From NCBI GenBank assembly GCA_937893835.1, contig CALCSS010000131.1, forward strand, positions 1 to 38,893: a stretch of DNA of 38,893 bases, given 5' to 3'. Under the pieces are notes generated by a model. That model ran no database searches. It saw only the letters and a list, made by a program, of their open reading frames with translations, and was not told the origin of the DNA. Below are positions 7,501 through 15,199 of the stretch, piece after piece. Position 1 is the first letter of the stretch; every line of letters begins with the position of its first letter. The position numbers and the translations under genes are program-made. Origin of the DNA: an uncultured Fidelibacterota bacterium (GTDB lineage: Bacteria > Fidelibacterota > Marinisomatia > Marinisomatales > UBA1611).

Positions 7501-10324
7501 CTGACAATTCACCGTCTGCAAGGTCCGCAAGATCATCATCCGCGGCCTGTTTGGCATCCAACTGCGTCTGGACAGAGGAGGTCACGCCATCCATGTATCC
7601 CAATTCCGTGAGCGTCACTGTGGACGTATCCACCTTACCGCTGGCATTGGATATCAATGCGCGAGATGCGGTCAGATCCTCACTGTCGATCGTTGAACCC
7701 GCTCCGGTCAATCCCGCTGGGTCACCCCAGTCTCCTGCACCGTCCCCGTCTGAGGTCCACACCTGACCATTCGTTCCTTCTGTCGTGATGGCGTATTGTA
7801 CCTTGCTCGCTGACAATTCACCGTCTGCAAGGTCCGCAAGGTCAGCGTCATAGGCCTGCACGTCCACACCGATCTCAAGACCAAGGTTGATACGAGCGGT
7901 GGCAATATCTGATGCTCCCGTACCACCATCTGCGACCGCAATGTCTGTTATATCTGTCACCGAGCCACCCGTGATCGCGACATTGTCTGCTGCCTGAGTG
8001 GCGATGGATCCAAGACCCAGAGAGGTTCGTGCATCGGCACCACTCTCAACGGTCCAATCAGTGCCATCAGAGACAATGATGTTCCCATCTGCATGGGCAA
8101 GACCTGCGATATCAGCCAGGTCTGAAGACTTGGCCTGTTTGCTATCCAATTGTACCTGTAGGTTCGAGGTCACACCCTCGACGTAGCCCAATTCTGTCGT
8201 TGTCACCTCTGAGACGGCTATCTTACCTTCCGTGTTCGAGATGACCGCTCTAGAGGAAATGAGGTTCTCGGTATCGATCGTGGTGGCACCACCTGTGATA
8301 CCTGCCACATCGCCCCAGTCTCCGGCTCCGTCTCCGTCTGAGGTCCATACCTGTCCATTTGTACCATCGGTCGTGATGAAATATTCTGCATGCTGTACCT
8401 TGCTGGCCGAGAGTTTTCCATCTGCGAGATCTGCAAGATCAGCGTCATAGGCCTGCACGTCCACACCGATCTCAAGACCAAGATTGCTCCTGGCTGAGGC
8501 GACGTCTGAAGCGCCTGTACCACCATCTGCGATCGCAATGTCTGTTATGTCTGTCACCGAGCCACCCGTGATCGCGACATTGTCTGCCGCCTGAGTGGCG
8601 ATGGATCCTAGTCCCAGAGAGGTCCGTGCATCGGCACCGCTCTCAACGGTCCAACTGGTGCCATCAGAGACAATGATATTTCCATCTCCATGGGCCAGAC
8701 TGGACAAGGTCACTGCATTGGAGTCCATCTTCGCATCCAACTGGGCCTGTACATCTGATGCCACATTCTCCAGGTATTGGACCTTGCTTGCTGTTAATGT
8801 ACCATCAGATAGATCCGTGAGATCAGCGTCATAGCCCTGAATGTCCACACCGATCTCAAGACCAAGATTTTGTCGGGCCGTGGTGATGTCAGAGGCGCCG
8901 GTACCACCATCTGCGATGAGGATGTCGATCACGCCAGTGACCCTTCCACCAGATATGTCCACATTCTCCGATGACTGGGTCGCTATTGACCCAAGTCCCA
9001 GTGACTCTCTGGCATCAGACTCTCCCTCTATGGTCCAGCTCGTGCCGTCAGATACTATGAAATGATCATGGTTTTGCTCCAGGCCCGCCAAGGTGGTCAG
9101 ACTGGCACTGAGATCCTGCTTTGCGTCAAGCTGATCTTGGATGCTTGATGTGACGCCATCAACGTAGTTCAATTCTGTTGAATCTGCGGTGACCCCTAGA
9201 TCCTCAAGGCTGTTGACCGGTCCGGCACCAATGGCATCGATCTGCGCCTGTACGTCGGAGGTCACATTCTCAAGGTATTCTACCTTCTCTACTGACAAGG
9301 ACCCATCTGCCAGGTCAACGAGATCCGCATCATGGGCCTGTACATCCACACCGATCTCAAGGCCAAGGTTTGACCTTGCCGTGCTATTGTCAGACGCACC
9401 GGTCCCACCATCTGCGATGGCCAGGTCCGTTATGTCAGTTATGGATCCCCCCGTGATGGAGACATCATCATAGTTTTGCTCTGCCAGCGTTCCCAGACTG
9501 TCCTTGTTCACAAAGTTCGCCAGGGTGTCACTCGACACGTAGGACCCTAGAGTATCCAGGCCCGCATACTGGCTCAGATCGGGGAGATTGGTCAGGTCGT
9601 TGTAGTCACTGGTCAGTGCCACGGCGGCAAGGTCTGAGGTCAGAGTATAAGAGGAGAGACTGTCAGACATGACATAATGACCCAGACTATCAGACATGAC
9701 ATAATGACCCAGAGTATCAGACTCTAGGATATTGGAGAGATCTGGAACACCTTCCAGGTCATCATAGCTCCCAGTGAATGCCACTGAGTCCAAGCTACCG
9801 GTCTGAGGATAATTAGAGAGCGTGTCCCTTGTCGCATATACGGACAGGTCAGGCCGATCATCCAGGTCCATATAGTTACCTGCCTGTGAGTATTTTGCCG
9901 TATCGGAGACCACAGAATAGAAGACAGATGTCATCTCCTGCCTAGGAGACAGCGTCGTCTCATCTATCGTGATCTCTAGATATGAATTGGCAGGCACGCC
10001 GCCGATGGGATTGACAACACCAAGAGTGGCGCTGATCACACCATCAGAGATGCCTATGCCCTGGGTCTCCTCCCAGAACGCTGTTCCACCGCTCAATTCC
10101 TTGAACAGTCTGAATGTGACCTGGTATGTACCGTCACTGACAGCCCTGCCATTTGCCTTTGTCAAAAGGCCCTGATAGGACAAACGCCGAGGGACCGCAT
10201 CTAGCATGGAATTTGTTCTAATTCCAGCGTCTATGACACTGCCCAATGAAGGTTCAGATTGATTGTTCTTCTGCGCAAGGGACAATGACCCCAGCAAAAC
10301 AGAGATGAGTATTAACTTTCTCAT
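4562..10324 (-). CDS. Giant repeat adhesin with phage-tail-fibre-like and YadA-head-like modules
   Basis: The ORF track starts at a TTG (10330), but the ATG at 10324 sits 6-7 nt after a clear AGGAG site, giving 1920 aa. The signal peptide is MRKLILISVLLGSLSLAQ. PRRLSYQGLLT and a ~100-aa beta domain follow. Next is a tail-fibre-like region (about residues 150-950) with four IADGGTGASD units, each followed by NLGLEIGVDVQ. Three large head modules follow (about 950-1780), each opening with SMYVG(N/Q)DPSSTTD, running through many NTAVGYxAL repeats and closing with QTVVGYGASGQANNSVTLGN and VTAVYMAQD. Such repeats form left-handed beta-rolls in trimeric YadA-type heads. The C-terminus (TITVPASLPSGFNCMIIQ, TLNNRNGS) resembles phage tail-fibre tips. 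There is no T9SS tail and no YadA membrane anchor, so the export and attachment route is unclear. Probable role: trimeric surface fibre for adhesion. Confidence 0.88.
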   Translation of the reverse strand: MRKLILISVLLGSLSLAQKNNQSEPSLGSVIDAGIRTNSMLDAVPRRLSYQGLLTKANGRAVSDGTYQVTFRLFKELSGGTAFWEETQGIGISDGVISATLGVVNPIGGVPANSYLEITIDETTLSPRQEMTSVFYSVVSDTAKYSQAGNYMDLDDRPDLSVYATRDTLSNYPQTGSLDSVAFTGSYDDLEGVPDLSNILESDTLGHYVMSDSLGHYVMSDSLSSYTLTSDLAAVALTSDYNDLTNLPDLSQYAGLDTLGSYVSSDTLANFVNKDSLGTLAEQNYDDVSITGGSITDITDLAIADGGTGASDNSTARSNLGLEIGVDVQAHDADLVDLADGSLSVEKVEYLENVTSDVQAQIDAIGAGPVNSLEDLGVTADSTELNYVDGVTSSIQDQLDAKQDLSASLTTLAGLEQNHDHFIVSDGTSWTIEGESDARESLGLGSIATQSSENVDISGGRVTGVIDILIADGGTGASDITTARQNLGLEIGVDIQGYDADLTDLSDGTLTASKVQYLENVASDVQAQLDAKMDSNAVTLSSLAHGDGNIIVSDGTSWTVESGADARTSLGLGSIATQAADNVAITGGSVTDITDIAIADGGTGASDVASARSNLGLEIGVDVQAYDADLADLADGKLSASKVQHAEYFITTDGTNGQVWTSDGDGAGDWGDVAGITGGATTIDTENLISSRAVISNTEGKIAVSEVTTTELGYVEGVTSNLQVQLDSKQAKSSDLADIAGLAHADGNIIVSDGTDWTVESGADARTSLGLGSIATQAADNVAITGGSVTDITDIAVADGGTGASDIATARINLGLEIGVDVQAYDADLADLADGELSASKVQYAITTEGTNGQVWTSDGDGAGDWGDPAGLTGAGSTIDSEDLTASRALISNASGKVDTSTVTLTELGYMDGVTSSVQTQLDAKQAADDDLADLADGELSASKVENNEYFITSAGTSGQVWTSDGDGVGDWATNSAASNINGLSDALVEDTGSMYVGNDPSSTTDDANYNLAVGVTALDAITTGDKNTAVGYDVLSDNTTGEQNSALGFRALKSTTNGSYNTAVGFEALYINTNSGNSAFGWRSLRANTSGTYNTASGFQSLVVNTEGDNNTAMGYRSLYGNTTSDYNTAMGFESLHDANRTADQDGYNSALGYQAGNTGTNDITTGNKNTLLGASTAASDEAGTNQTIVGYGASGQADNSVTLGNADVTAVYMSQDKGATVYAAALGFGSTSMTLPTADGSSDQVLKTNGSGTLSWGSSATSINGLSDALVEDTGSMYVGNDPSSTTDAADYNVALGTTALSAVTTGDNNTAIGHNALTVNEGGNRNTAVGKNALKSNTSGITNVALGSSALERNTTANSNTAVGHASSYLLNSGQNNVSLGYESSKSATSANQNVIIGSGANPSADTGTSNQTVVGYGATGQANNSVTLGNADVTAVYMAQDIGATAYGATFKGSTSIQTPLIEYTDGDDALAIADGGALTTAGDLSVGGSNNELRFYEGSNYVGFEAPTLSADQVWVLPTADGSANQILKTDGSGALSWATASGVSAITDLSDALIEDNSMYVGQDPSSTTDEADYNLAVGATALDAITTGDNNVAVGYDALTANNTGQQNVAVGYNALATNNAGSYNTATGYKALEANTSSTFNTAMGFQSMLSTATGGSYNTSVGARSLETNTTGDDNTAVGVNSLFNNSTGNNNTAVGRNSLYNATGDGNVAAGYYAGDLITSGTNNTIIGNAADPSENSGTNQTVIGYGASGQANNSVVLGNADVTAVYMAQDKGATVYAAGISLANDETITNATDGTIVIDGKADFNDNAITGYGADLQSESGTTKTLAAADNGTIIVCSSSSAITITVPASLPSGFNCMIIQNGSGQISLSASSTTLNNRNGSKTAGQYAIMTLVHLGSDVFVVSGDTSS
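7841..8697 (-). repeat. Two near-identical ~260-bp blocks, 597 bp apart, within the adhesin gene
   Basis: Blocks 7841-8100 and 8438-8697 are very similar at the DNA level, including synonymous positions. Both contain the 20-mer ACCGAGCCACCCGTGATCGC, for example. The offset is 597 bp, or 199 codons, so recombination between them would delete or duplicate one in-frame unit. More diverged copies continue towards 9450. Confidence 0.75.
9664..9717 (-). repeat. 27-bp tandem duplication in the adhesin gene
   Basis: Units 9664-9690 and 9691-9717 differ at one base and encode two copies of the nonapeptide LGHYVMSDS. A third, weaker copy precedes them in the protein (ESDTLGHYV). It looks like a recent slippage or duplication event in frame. 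Confidence 0.8.
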
Positions 10325-10330
10325 GATCAA

Positions 10331-10336
10331 CTCCTT
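10331..10336 (-). promoter_or_regulatory. Ribosome binding site that fixes the adhesin start
   Basis: The minus strand reads AAAGGAG, TTGATC, ATG. Spacing is ideal for the ATG at 10324 and far too short for the TTG at 10330 used by the ORF track. Confidence 0.8.
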
Positions 10337-10368
10337 TGGTGATCTAATAATATGAAAAAAACTTATGG

Positions 10369-12678
10369 TTAAAACGGGAAGTCAGGTGGAAGATCGATGG
10401 GCCCGCCATCGCTCAAGGCCGCGGAGATCCCCTGATTCAATAAAAGCAACAAGAGTCCAAGTAGCATGGGGTGGCTCTTTAGATACGCACCCATCCTACG
10501 ATTCCTATCAGATATCCTCTTGAATATAGACCTCTTCTCCTTCGGGATCAGACCCTCCAACGCAGACTCGACCGCGGTCTTGATGGGCTCCTCCAATCCG
10601 TAAATGCCTTCCTTTAGAATAATATAGTATGGGTAATGAACATAGTTGAACTGACTGCTGTTGGAGATGGTCCTATATTCTATACGCGTGAGTCTGTGGT
10701 CTAAGGTGTGGGTGGCATACAGCGTGGTCAGTCCATGGTTGTTCACCCTGAGCTGTTCCACGTCCATCACACGATTCTCATTATCGGTGATCGTATTGAT
10801 GATCCCATCGGTCGTCACGACCCGTATCGATCCAAAGGTATTGTCGGCGATATAAAGACGATTGAGATCGTCAAAGTCTATGCTCACAGGTGAGCCAAGA
10901 TATGACTCCAGTGCCATGACCCCATCCATCGCGGTAGCGAGGCTACTCTGAGTTCCCGCAACTGGGATCACTGATCCATCCATCGCAACCCTGAAGATCT
11001 GCCTCAAGGTCATGCTGCTCACGAATAATGAACCATCACTTGAGAGTGCAATGTCAGACGGATCCTCAATGGTGCCAGGGGCCAACATCACGGACCTATT
11101 TCCCTTGGGATCAAACTGATGAACAGAGCCATCACCCTCAAACAGAACGATGACATTCCCCTCAGGGTCTACCCTGATGCTCGTCGGTGCACTGGGCTCT
11201 TCATTCAAGAGCACACCGTGCTCATTCCGAGGTGTTGAATAGAGGGTGGTCGCCTTACCCTCGTATATTTTTTTGATCGAGTGATCGTCCTTGTCGGTCA
11301 CATACAGCTCCCCAAGGTAACCTGCGCAGACCCCAGACGGATAGGAGAGACCTTCCGGGCCCTGATCTTCTGAGATCGCGCTCTTCGGGTGCATCTCATG
11401 GCCCAGCCTGTTCACACTCTGTCTGTTGCCAGAGACGGCCACCATGGAGCCATCGGACTCAAATGCGATGGATGAAGGATAGCGCAGTGTGCTATCGGCA
11501 AAGGGGCTCAGTACGATCGTGTCTGCATCCCAAAAGCTCTCAGGCTCATTCTCATATATGTCACCCAATTTGAAATAGTGGAACTCGAGCTCAGAATAAT
11601 CATTTATGCCCCACGTCAAGATCTGGCCCGCGCGCTCTAGATAGGCATTCTCTGCCGCACAGTCATAGGATCGACAATTAAATTGGTAATACAAGGATGT
11701 GTCGATCACCTCGGTGTAGTAGAGGCTGTCAATGGAGGTGACCGTTTCATATCTCCTGTAGATGTAAGAGGTGTCTACGGTCTTTGTCGTATCATCCAAT
11801 TGACTCTCACTGAGGATCGTGTCGAGAGGTGCACTGGTAAAACTAGATCGATCCTCCCTTGAAGACAGTGTGTCATTGTAGACCAGAAGAACCGTATCTG
11901 GCTCGACCCTTATTCGTTCATATACCTTGTTTATCTCTATCTCAGAGGGGATCTTCCTACTGGGATCGAGGACATTCTCTGTGCCACGGGTTTTTAGAAA
12001 GTCATAGATGAAGGAATTGATTATGTCCACCTCCATCGGGTTGAGCCTGTGCTTGTTGAGGGCCTGAATGGTAAGATGACCAGCATTGATCACTGTCTCC
12101 GTCAGGGGCTGTCTATCTTCCACTACCTCTTCCAAGACCACAAAATTTGATTCATCATCTGAGAGTGGAATATCTGAGAATTCTTCGCTAGCGTCAGTAG
12201 AGATAGGGGCCTCTACCATGATGATCAGTGTGTCACTGTCACTGGATCCTGTATGATTCTGGACTCTTAGAATGACCCCGAATTGGGAACCACCCTCTGT
12301 ACTGGGAAGGTCCAGCTCAATATATTTGTTTCTGGTGATGATCTTCTTTATGCTTACGCGACCACTGGGGTCGAGTCCCTCTATCTCAGCCTCTGAATAG
12401 GGGATGATGTCGTCAAACTCTTCAAACCGATAATCATCCTGGAACAGGAGATTGGGCGCAAATGACCATTCATAGATCAGTGATCCATTGCTGGGTTGCG
12501 AACGCGACCCATCAAGGATGACCGTCGAAAGCGCTGGCCCTTTAATATCAGCACCTAGGTCACATACCACCTTACGCGATCGTAGGTTACTACCTGCCTC
12601 ATCATAGAGCAGTTCCTGCCCATTGATCATACTGGACAGAAAGAGCAATATAGAGATACTAGTGTATGTTCTTTTCAT
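10369..12678 (-). CDS. Exported PKD-like/NHL beta-propeller protein with C-terminal hydrophobic helix
   Basis: This 769-aa protein has a signal peptide (MKRTYTSISILLFLSSMINGQ). Residues ~30-160 look like a PKD/Ig-like domain (STVILDGSRSQPSNGSLIYEWSF, then FGVILRVQN). A low-complexity, Ser/Thr/Asp-rich middle follows. Residues ~400-670 carry NHL-type propeller repeats (YPSSIAFESDGSMVAVSG, YPSGVCAGYLGELYVTD, PSDIALSSDGSLFVSS, SPVSIDFDDLNRLYIAD). NHL propellers usually mediate protein or ligand binding. Near the end, a basic stretch (KRISDRNRRM) precedes a hydrophobic segment (MLLGLLLLLLNQGISAAL, about 738-755) and a short acidic/proline tail. This could be a membrane anchor or an unusual sorting signal. 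It begins about 33 bp after the intrinsic terminator of the upstream operon and lies 44 bp upstream of the adhesin gene, so the two are probably co-transcribed. Confidence 0.85.
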   Translation of the reverse strand: MKRTYTSISILLFLSSMINGQELLYDEAGSNLRSRKVVCDLGADIKGPALSTVILDGSRSQPSNGSLIYEWSFAPNLLFQDDYRFEEFDDIIPYSEAEIEGLDPSGRVSIKKIITRNKYIELDLPSTEGGSQFGVILRVQNHTGSSDSDTLIIMVEAPISTDASEEFSDIPLSDDESNFVVLEEVVEDRQPLTETVINAGHLTIQALNKHRLNPMEVDIINSFIYDFLKTRGTENVLDPSRKIPSEIEINKVYERIRVEPDTVLLVYNDTLSSREDRSSFTSAPLDTILSESQLDDTTKTVDTSYIYRRYETVTSIDSLYYTEVIDTSLYYQFNCRSYDCAAENAYLERAGQILTWGINDYSELEFHYFKLGDIYENEPESFWDADTIVLSPFADSTLRYPSSIAFESDGSMVAVSGNRQSVNRLGHEMHPKSAISEDQGPEGLSYPSGVCAGYLGELYVTDKDDHSIKKIYEGKATTLYSTPRNEHGVLLNEEPSAPTSIRVDPEGNVIVLFEGDGSVHQFDPKGNRSVMLAPGTIEDPSDIALSSDGSLFVSSMTLRQIFRVAMDGSVIPVAGTQSSLATAMDGVMALESYLGSPVSIDFDDLNRLYIADNTFGSIRVVTTDGIINTITDNENRVMDVEQLRVNNHGLTTLYATHTLDHRLTRIEYRTISNSSQFNYVHYPYYIILKEGIYGLEEPIKTAVESALEGLIPKEKRSIFKRISDRNRRMGAYLKSHPMLLGLLLLLLNQGISAALSDGGPIDLPPDFPF

Positions 12679-12710
12679 TTTTCATCACCATATTAATTTT
12701 AAATTCCATT

Positions 12711-12740
12711 AAAAAAAAGATCCCAGAAAATCTGGGATCT
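12711..12740 (-). terminator. Strong intrinsic terminator of the motor-like operon
   Basis: A perfect 10-bp stem (AGATCCCAGA pairing with TCTGGGATCT, 3-nt loop, 12718-12740) is followed on the minus strand by a run of eight Ts (A-run 12711-12718 on plus). It lies about 100 bp past the stop of the 781-aa gene and closes the 22.0-12.8 kb gene set. Confidence 0.9.
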
Positions 12741-12841
12741 ATTAAATATCTTTCAACCCATGAAACGGTCAGCATTTCAGTGAACCCAATTATTAATGAC
12801 AGAAATAAGGTATCCACAAAATACTTCTAAAAAGCTTTTCT

Positions 12842-15187
12842 CTAGAAATTTGCCCTGTAATTAAGACCAAACCAGAATTTTGAGTCCGGCATCCAGTTCC
12901 CCTTGAGATCACTATTCTTTGATAGGTTTGATAGGGACAGACCAATGTCATCGGTGATATTCAGATTTAATTTGGTGATCATGTTGAGTCCAGAGATGAA
13001 TTGCAGTGAGAGCTCATAGAACGGCACCTTTGATACCTGAATAAAGTCCATGAACGATAGCCTCTCAATGAACTTTGGTTTTTCACCGATCTTGCCTGTC
13101 ACATCAAATCGGATATAGAAGGAACTCAGTCTCGTGAATGAGTCTCCCTCACCGTTCAGATCCTCTTGACTCCATGACACGGTATCACCAGGAGTAAGAA
13201 CCTGGTTGTAGAAAGTCCTTTCGTAGAGCTCTTGGTTATTGTCTATGGCCACTTGCCTGGTATCCTTCAAACGGTGTGCGATCTTTAGATAGTGAAACCC
13301 GGGAGCTGCTGTTATCCGACCAACAGATGGAAGTTTAACTGGCACCTCAACCGTCGTTGCGGCGAGGGCATAGCTATCCAATATATTGATGTTCTCTGTC
13401 TCATCCTTGACCGTGTTCCAATAGGCGGTGTCCGTTGTCGACACATTGGAGATATCAGAGGGTGAAAACAGTTTATCTCCAGAGCTTGGAGGATAAAAGG
13501 TAAATCCTATCAGTCCATGGAGACTGGTCCGTGTCCCAAAGAGATTGTCAATGTTGCCCCTGGCATACAGACCCAGGTAGTCGGAGCTTGCCACGTCAAC
13601 ACCATCATAGTTTCCGCTTCCTAAATCAAATGCAACTGGAAGACGCACTCCAAACTCTGATCGCTGAGTTGCAATACCCAATTCACTCGACCCGGCCAAT
13701 AGACCAGGCAGACCTATCAATGAATTTCCCACCCGCATGTTTGCCGCATACTGGATGAGATTGGAACGAATTGAAAAAGAGAAGAGGGACGACATCTTGA
13801 AATTGTTTGCGTGCCAGACGGAGAATATCGATCCGTATCCAGCCATAAGCCTCTCGCTCTCGCTCTTGTGAAATACGGTCTCAGACTCACTGGTGAGGTA
13901 CTCGTCCTTTGCGATCAATACCTTTTGAATGTCTTGGCTAAAGACCCAGTCAACTTTCTCACGATCAATGATGGAAAAATCCAATCCATTCCCATACCAT
14001 ATCTCATGTATCTCATCTGAGTTGCCCTTTTCCTGTACAATGATGATCTGATCGGTGGGGGACATCTCACGTATTGAGGTATCCTCACCATCCTCTATGG
14101 CATCACCATCGCCTGCGTTGATGTATTTCAGTGCCATATAGTTTTGTATGGCATCTTCCATGATTATGTGGTAGGGTTGATGGTCAACCGCCCACGCTAC
14201 GTACTTTCTCTTGTCCAGCGCAATGACCTCTGTCTCTTCAGCGTCCTTCACTTTTACATTGACGCTCCCGGAGACATGTAGCTTGTCATCCTTGCTGTCA
14301 ATGGCCTTGTAGGATATCTGGTAGACATTGTCCTTGTTCCTGTCCACGGGACCTTCGTAGTCGGGATCTCTCAAAAATGCAAGGTCTCCCGCACGTGTGA
14401 TCTTGAAATGTTCTTTGTCATCGCTCTTCGTTAGTTTGAATTTCACACTGGACTGGTTCTCATCGGGATCCTCAACCTTCAGCCTCCCTACGATCTTTCC
14501 AAGATTCTCAGAGTGACTGAAACTGGTCTCCTTTGCACTGACCAACACGGGAGCCTCATTCTGATCTTTGACCGTGACAGTGACATTTTCCACGATCTTC
14601 TCATCGCCAGAGTCCGAGACCTGCACAGCGATCGTGAAGGATCTCTCCTCCTCAAAGTCAAAGGGACGCTTGGTCAGCAGATTAGATCCATCAAGGCTGA
14701 AATCATCTCTATTGTCCTTTGCGAGACCAAACTTGAACTTGTCATCCGGGTCGGGATCTTCGACCTTCAATCTTCCTATCACTGTTCCCGCAGCGGCATT
14801 CTCCTTTACCTGGCTTTCACTCAGGGAGAGACCGGTGGGAGCGTCATTGACGGGGTTGATGTTTACCCGTACCTGAGCGGTTCCGGTCTCGAGGCCGTTG
14901 TCGACCTTATAGTCAAACTTATCAACACCAGAGACATCTGGCTCCGGTGTGTATAGGATCTTCTCACCTTGAACCTGGACCTTGCCCTTCTCTGGCTCAG
15001 TAACGATCTCTATGGCGACATTGCTCTTATCCTTGAGATCATCATTCTTAAGGACATTGATCTTGACAGACCCGTCCTCCTGAACCTGAGCATTGTCAGC
15101 CTTTATCTTGAGGCCTGCCTGTGAAAAGGCCACGCTCAAAATGATCATGGATGAAAAAAGAACTTTTAATTTGGTTAATATGTTCAT
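12842..15187 (-). CDS. Cadherin-like domains fused to a putative outer-membrane beta-barrel
   Basis: This 781-aa protein has a signal peptide (LKVLFSSMIILSVAFSQ). Residues ~25-115 form a Big_17/VCBS-like domain (VQEDGSVKINVLKND, PEPDVSGVDKFDYKV, NPVNDAPTG). Two cadherin-like domains follow to ~330 (VKENAAAGTVIGRLKVEDPD, FDFEEERSFTIAVQVSD, NLGKIVGRLKVEDPD), and then a linker. The C-terminal ~380 residues alternate polar and hydrophobic positions and end in FWFGLNYRANF, a terminal aromatic typical of beta-barrels inserted by BamA. It is last in the operon, 12 bp after the previous stop, with the terminator behind it. It shares cadherin-like motifs with the lipoprotein encoded earlier in the same operon, which suggests the two may meet in the cell envelope. 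Function is unknown; by position it could be a PorP/SprF-type outer-membrane partner. Confidence 0.8.
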   Translation of the reverse strand: MNILTKLKVLFSSMIILSVAFSQAGLKIKADNAQVQEDGSVKINVLKNDDLKDKSNVAIEIVTEPEKGKVQVQGEKILYTPEPDVSGVDKFDYKVDNGLETGTAQVRVNINPVNDAPTGLSLSESQVKENAAAGTVIGRLKVEDPDPDDKFKFGLAKDNRDDFSLDGSNLLTKRPFDFEEERSFTIAVQVSDSGDEKIVENVTVTVKDQNEAPVLVSAKETSFSHSENLGKIVGRLKVEDPDENQSSVKFKLTKSDDKEHFKITRAGDLAFLRDPDYEGPVDRNKDNVYQISYKAIDSKDDKLHVSGSVNVKVKDAEETEVIALDKRKYVAWAVDHQPYHIIMEDAIQNYMALKYINAGDGDAIEDGEDTSIREMSPTDQIIIVQEKGNSDEIHEIWYGNGLDFSIIDREKVDWVFSQDIQKVLIAKDEYLTSESETVFHKSESERLMAGYGSIFSVWHANNFKMSSLFSFSIRSNLIQYAANMRVGNSLIGLPGLLAGSSELGIATQRSEFGVRLPVAFDLGSGNYDGVDVASSDYLGLYARGNIDNLFGTRTSLHGLIGFTFYPPSSGDKLFSPSDISNVSTTDTAYWNTVKDETENINILDSYALAATTVEVPVKLPSVGRITAAPGFHYLKIAHRLKDTRQVAIDNNQELYERTFYNQVLTPGDTVSWSQEDLNGEGDSFTRLSSFYIRFDVTGKIGEKPKFIERLSFMDFIQVSKVPFYELSLQFISGLNMITKLNLNITDDIGLSLSNLSKNSDLKGNWMPDSKFWFGLNYRANF

Positions 15188-15199
15188 GATTGACCTGTT

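Noticed and set aside
7341-7766. 141-aa plus-strand ORF opposite the adhesin
   Set aside because: It is an antisense shadow created by repeat codon bias; no start signal and no domain. The same applies to the other plus-strand ORFs across 1.4-21 kb.
4562-10324. Prophage tail-fibre gene
   Set aside because: The protein has a signal peptide, and no phage structural, lysis or integrase genes lie nearby. The tail-fibre likeness is architectural.
12745-12841. Promoter for the NHL-protein gene (CTGACC, 18 nt, TATTTA on the minus strand)
   Set aside because: The -35 match is poor, and any transcript would run directly into the strong terminator before the gene. Too weak to list.
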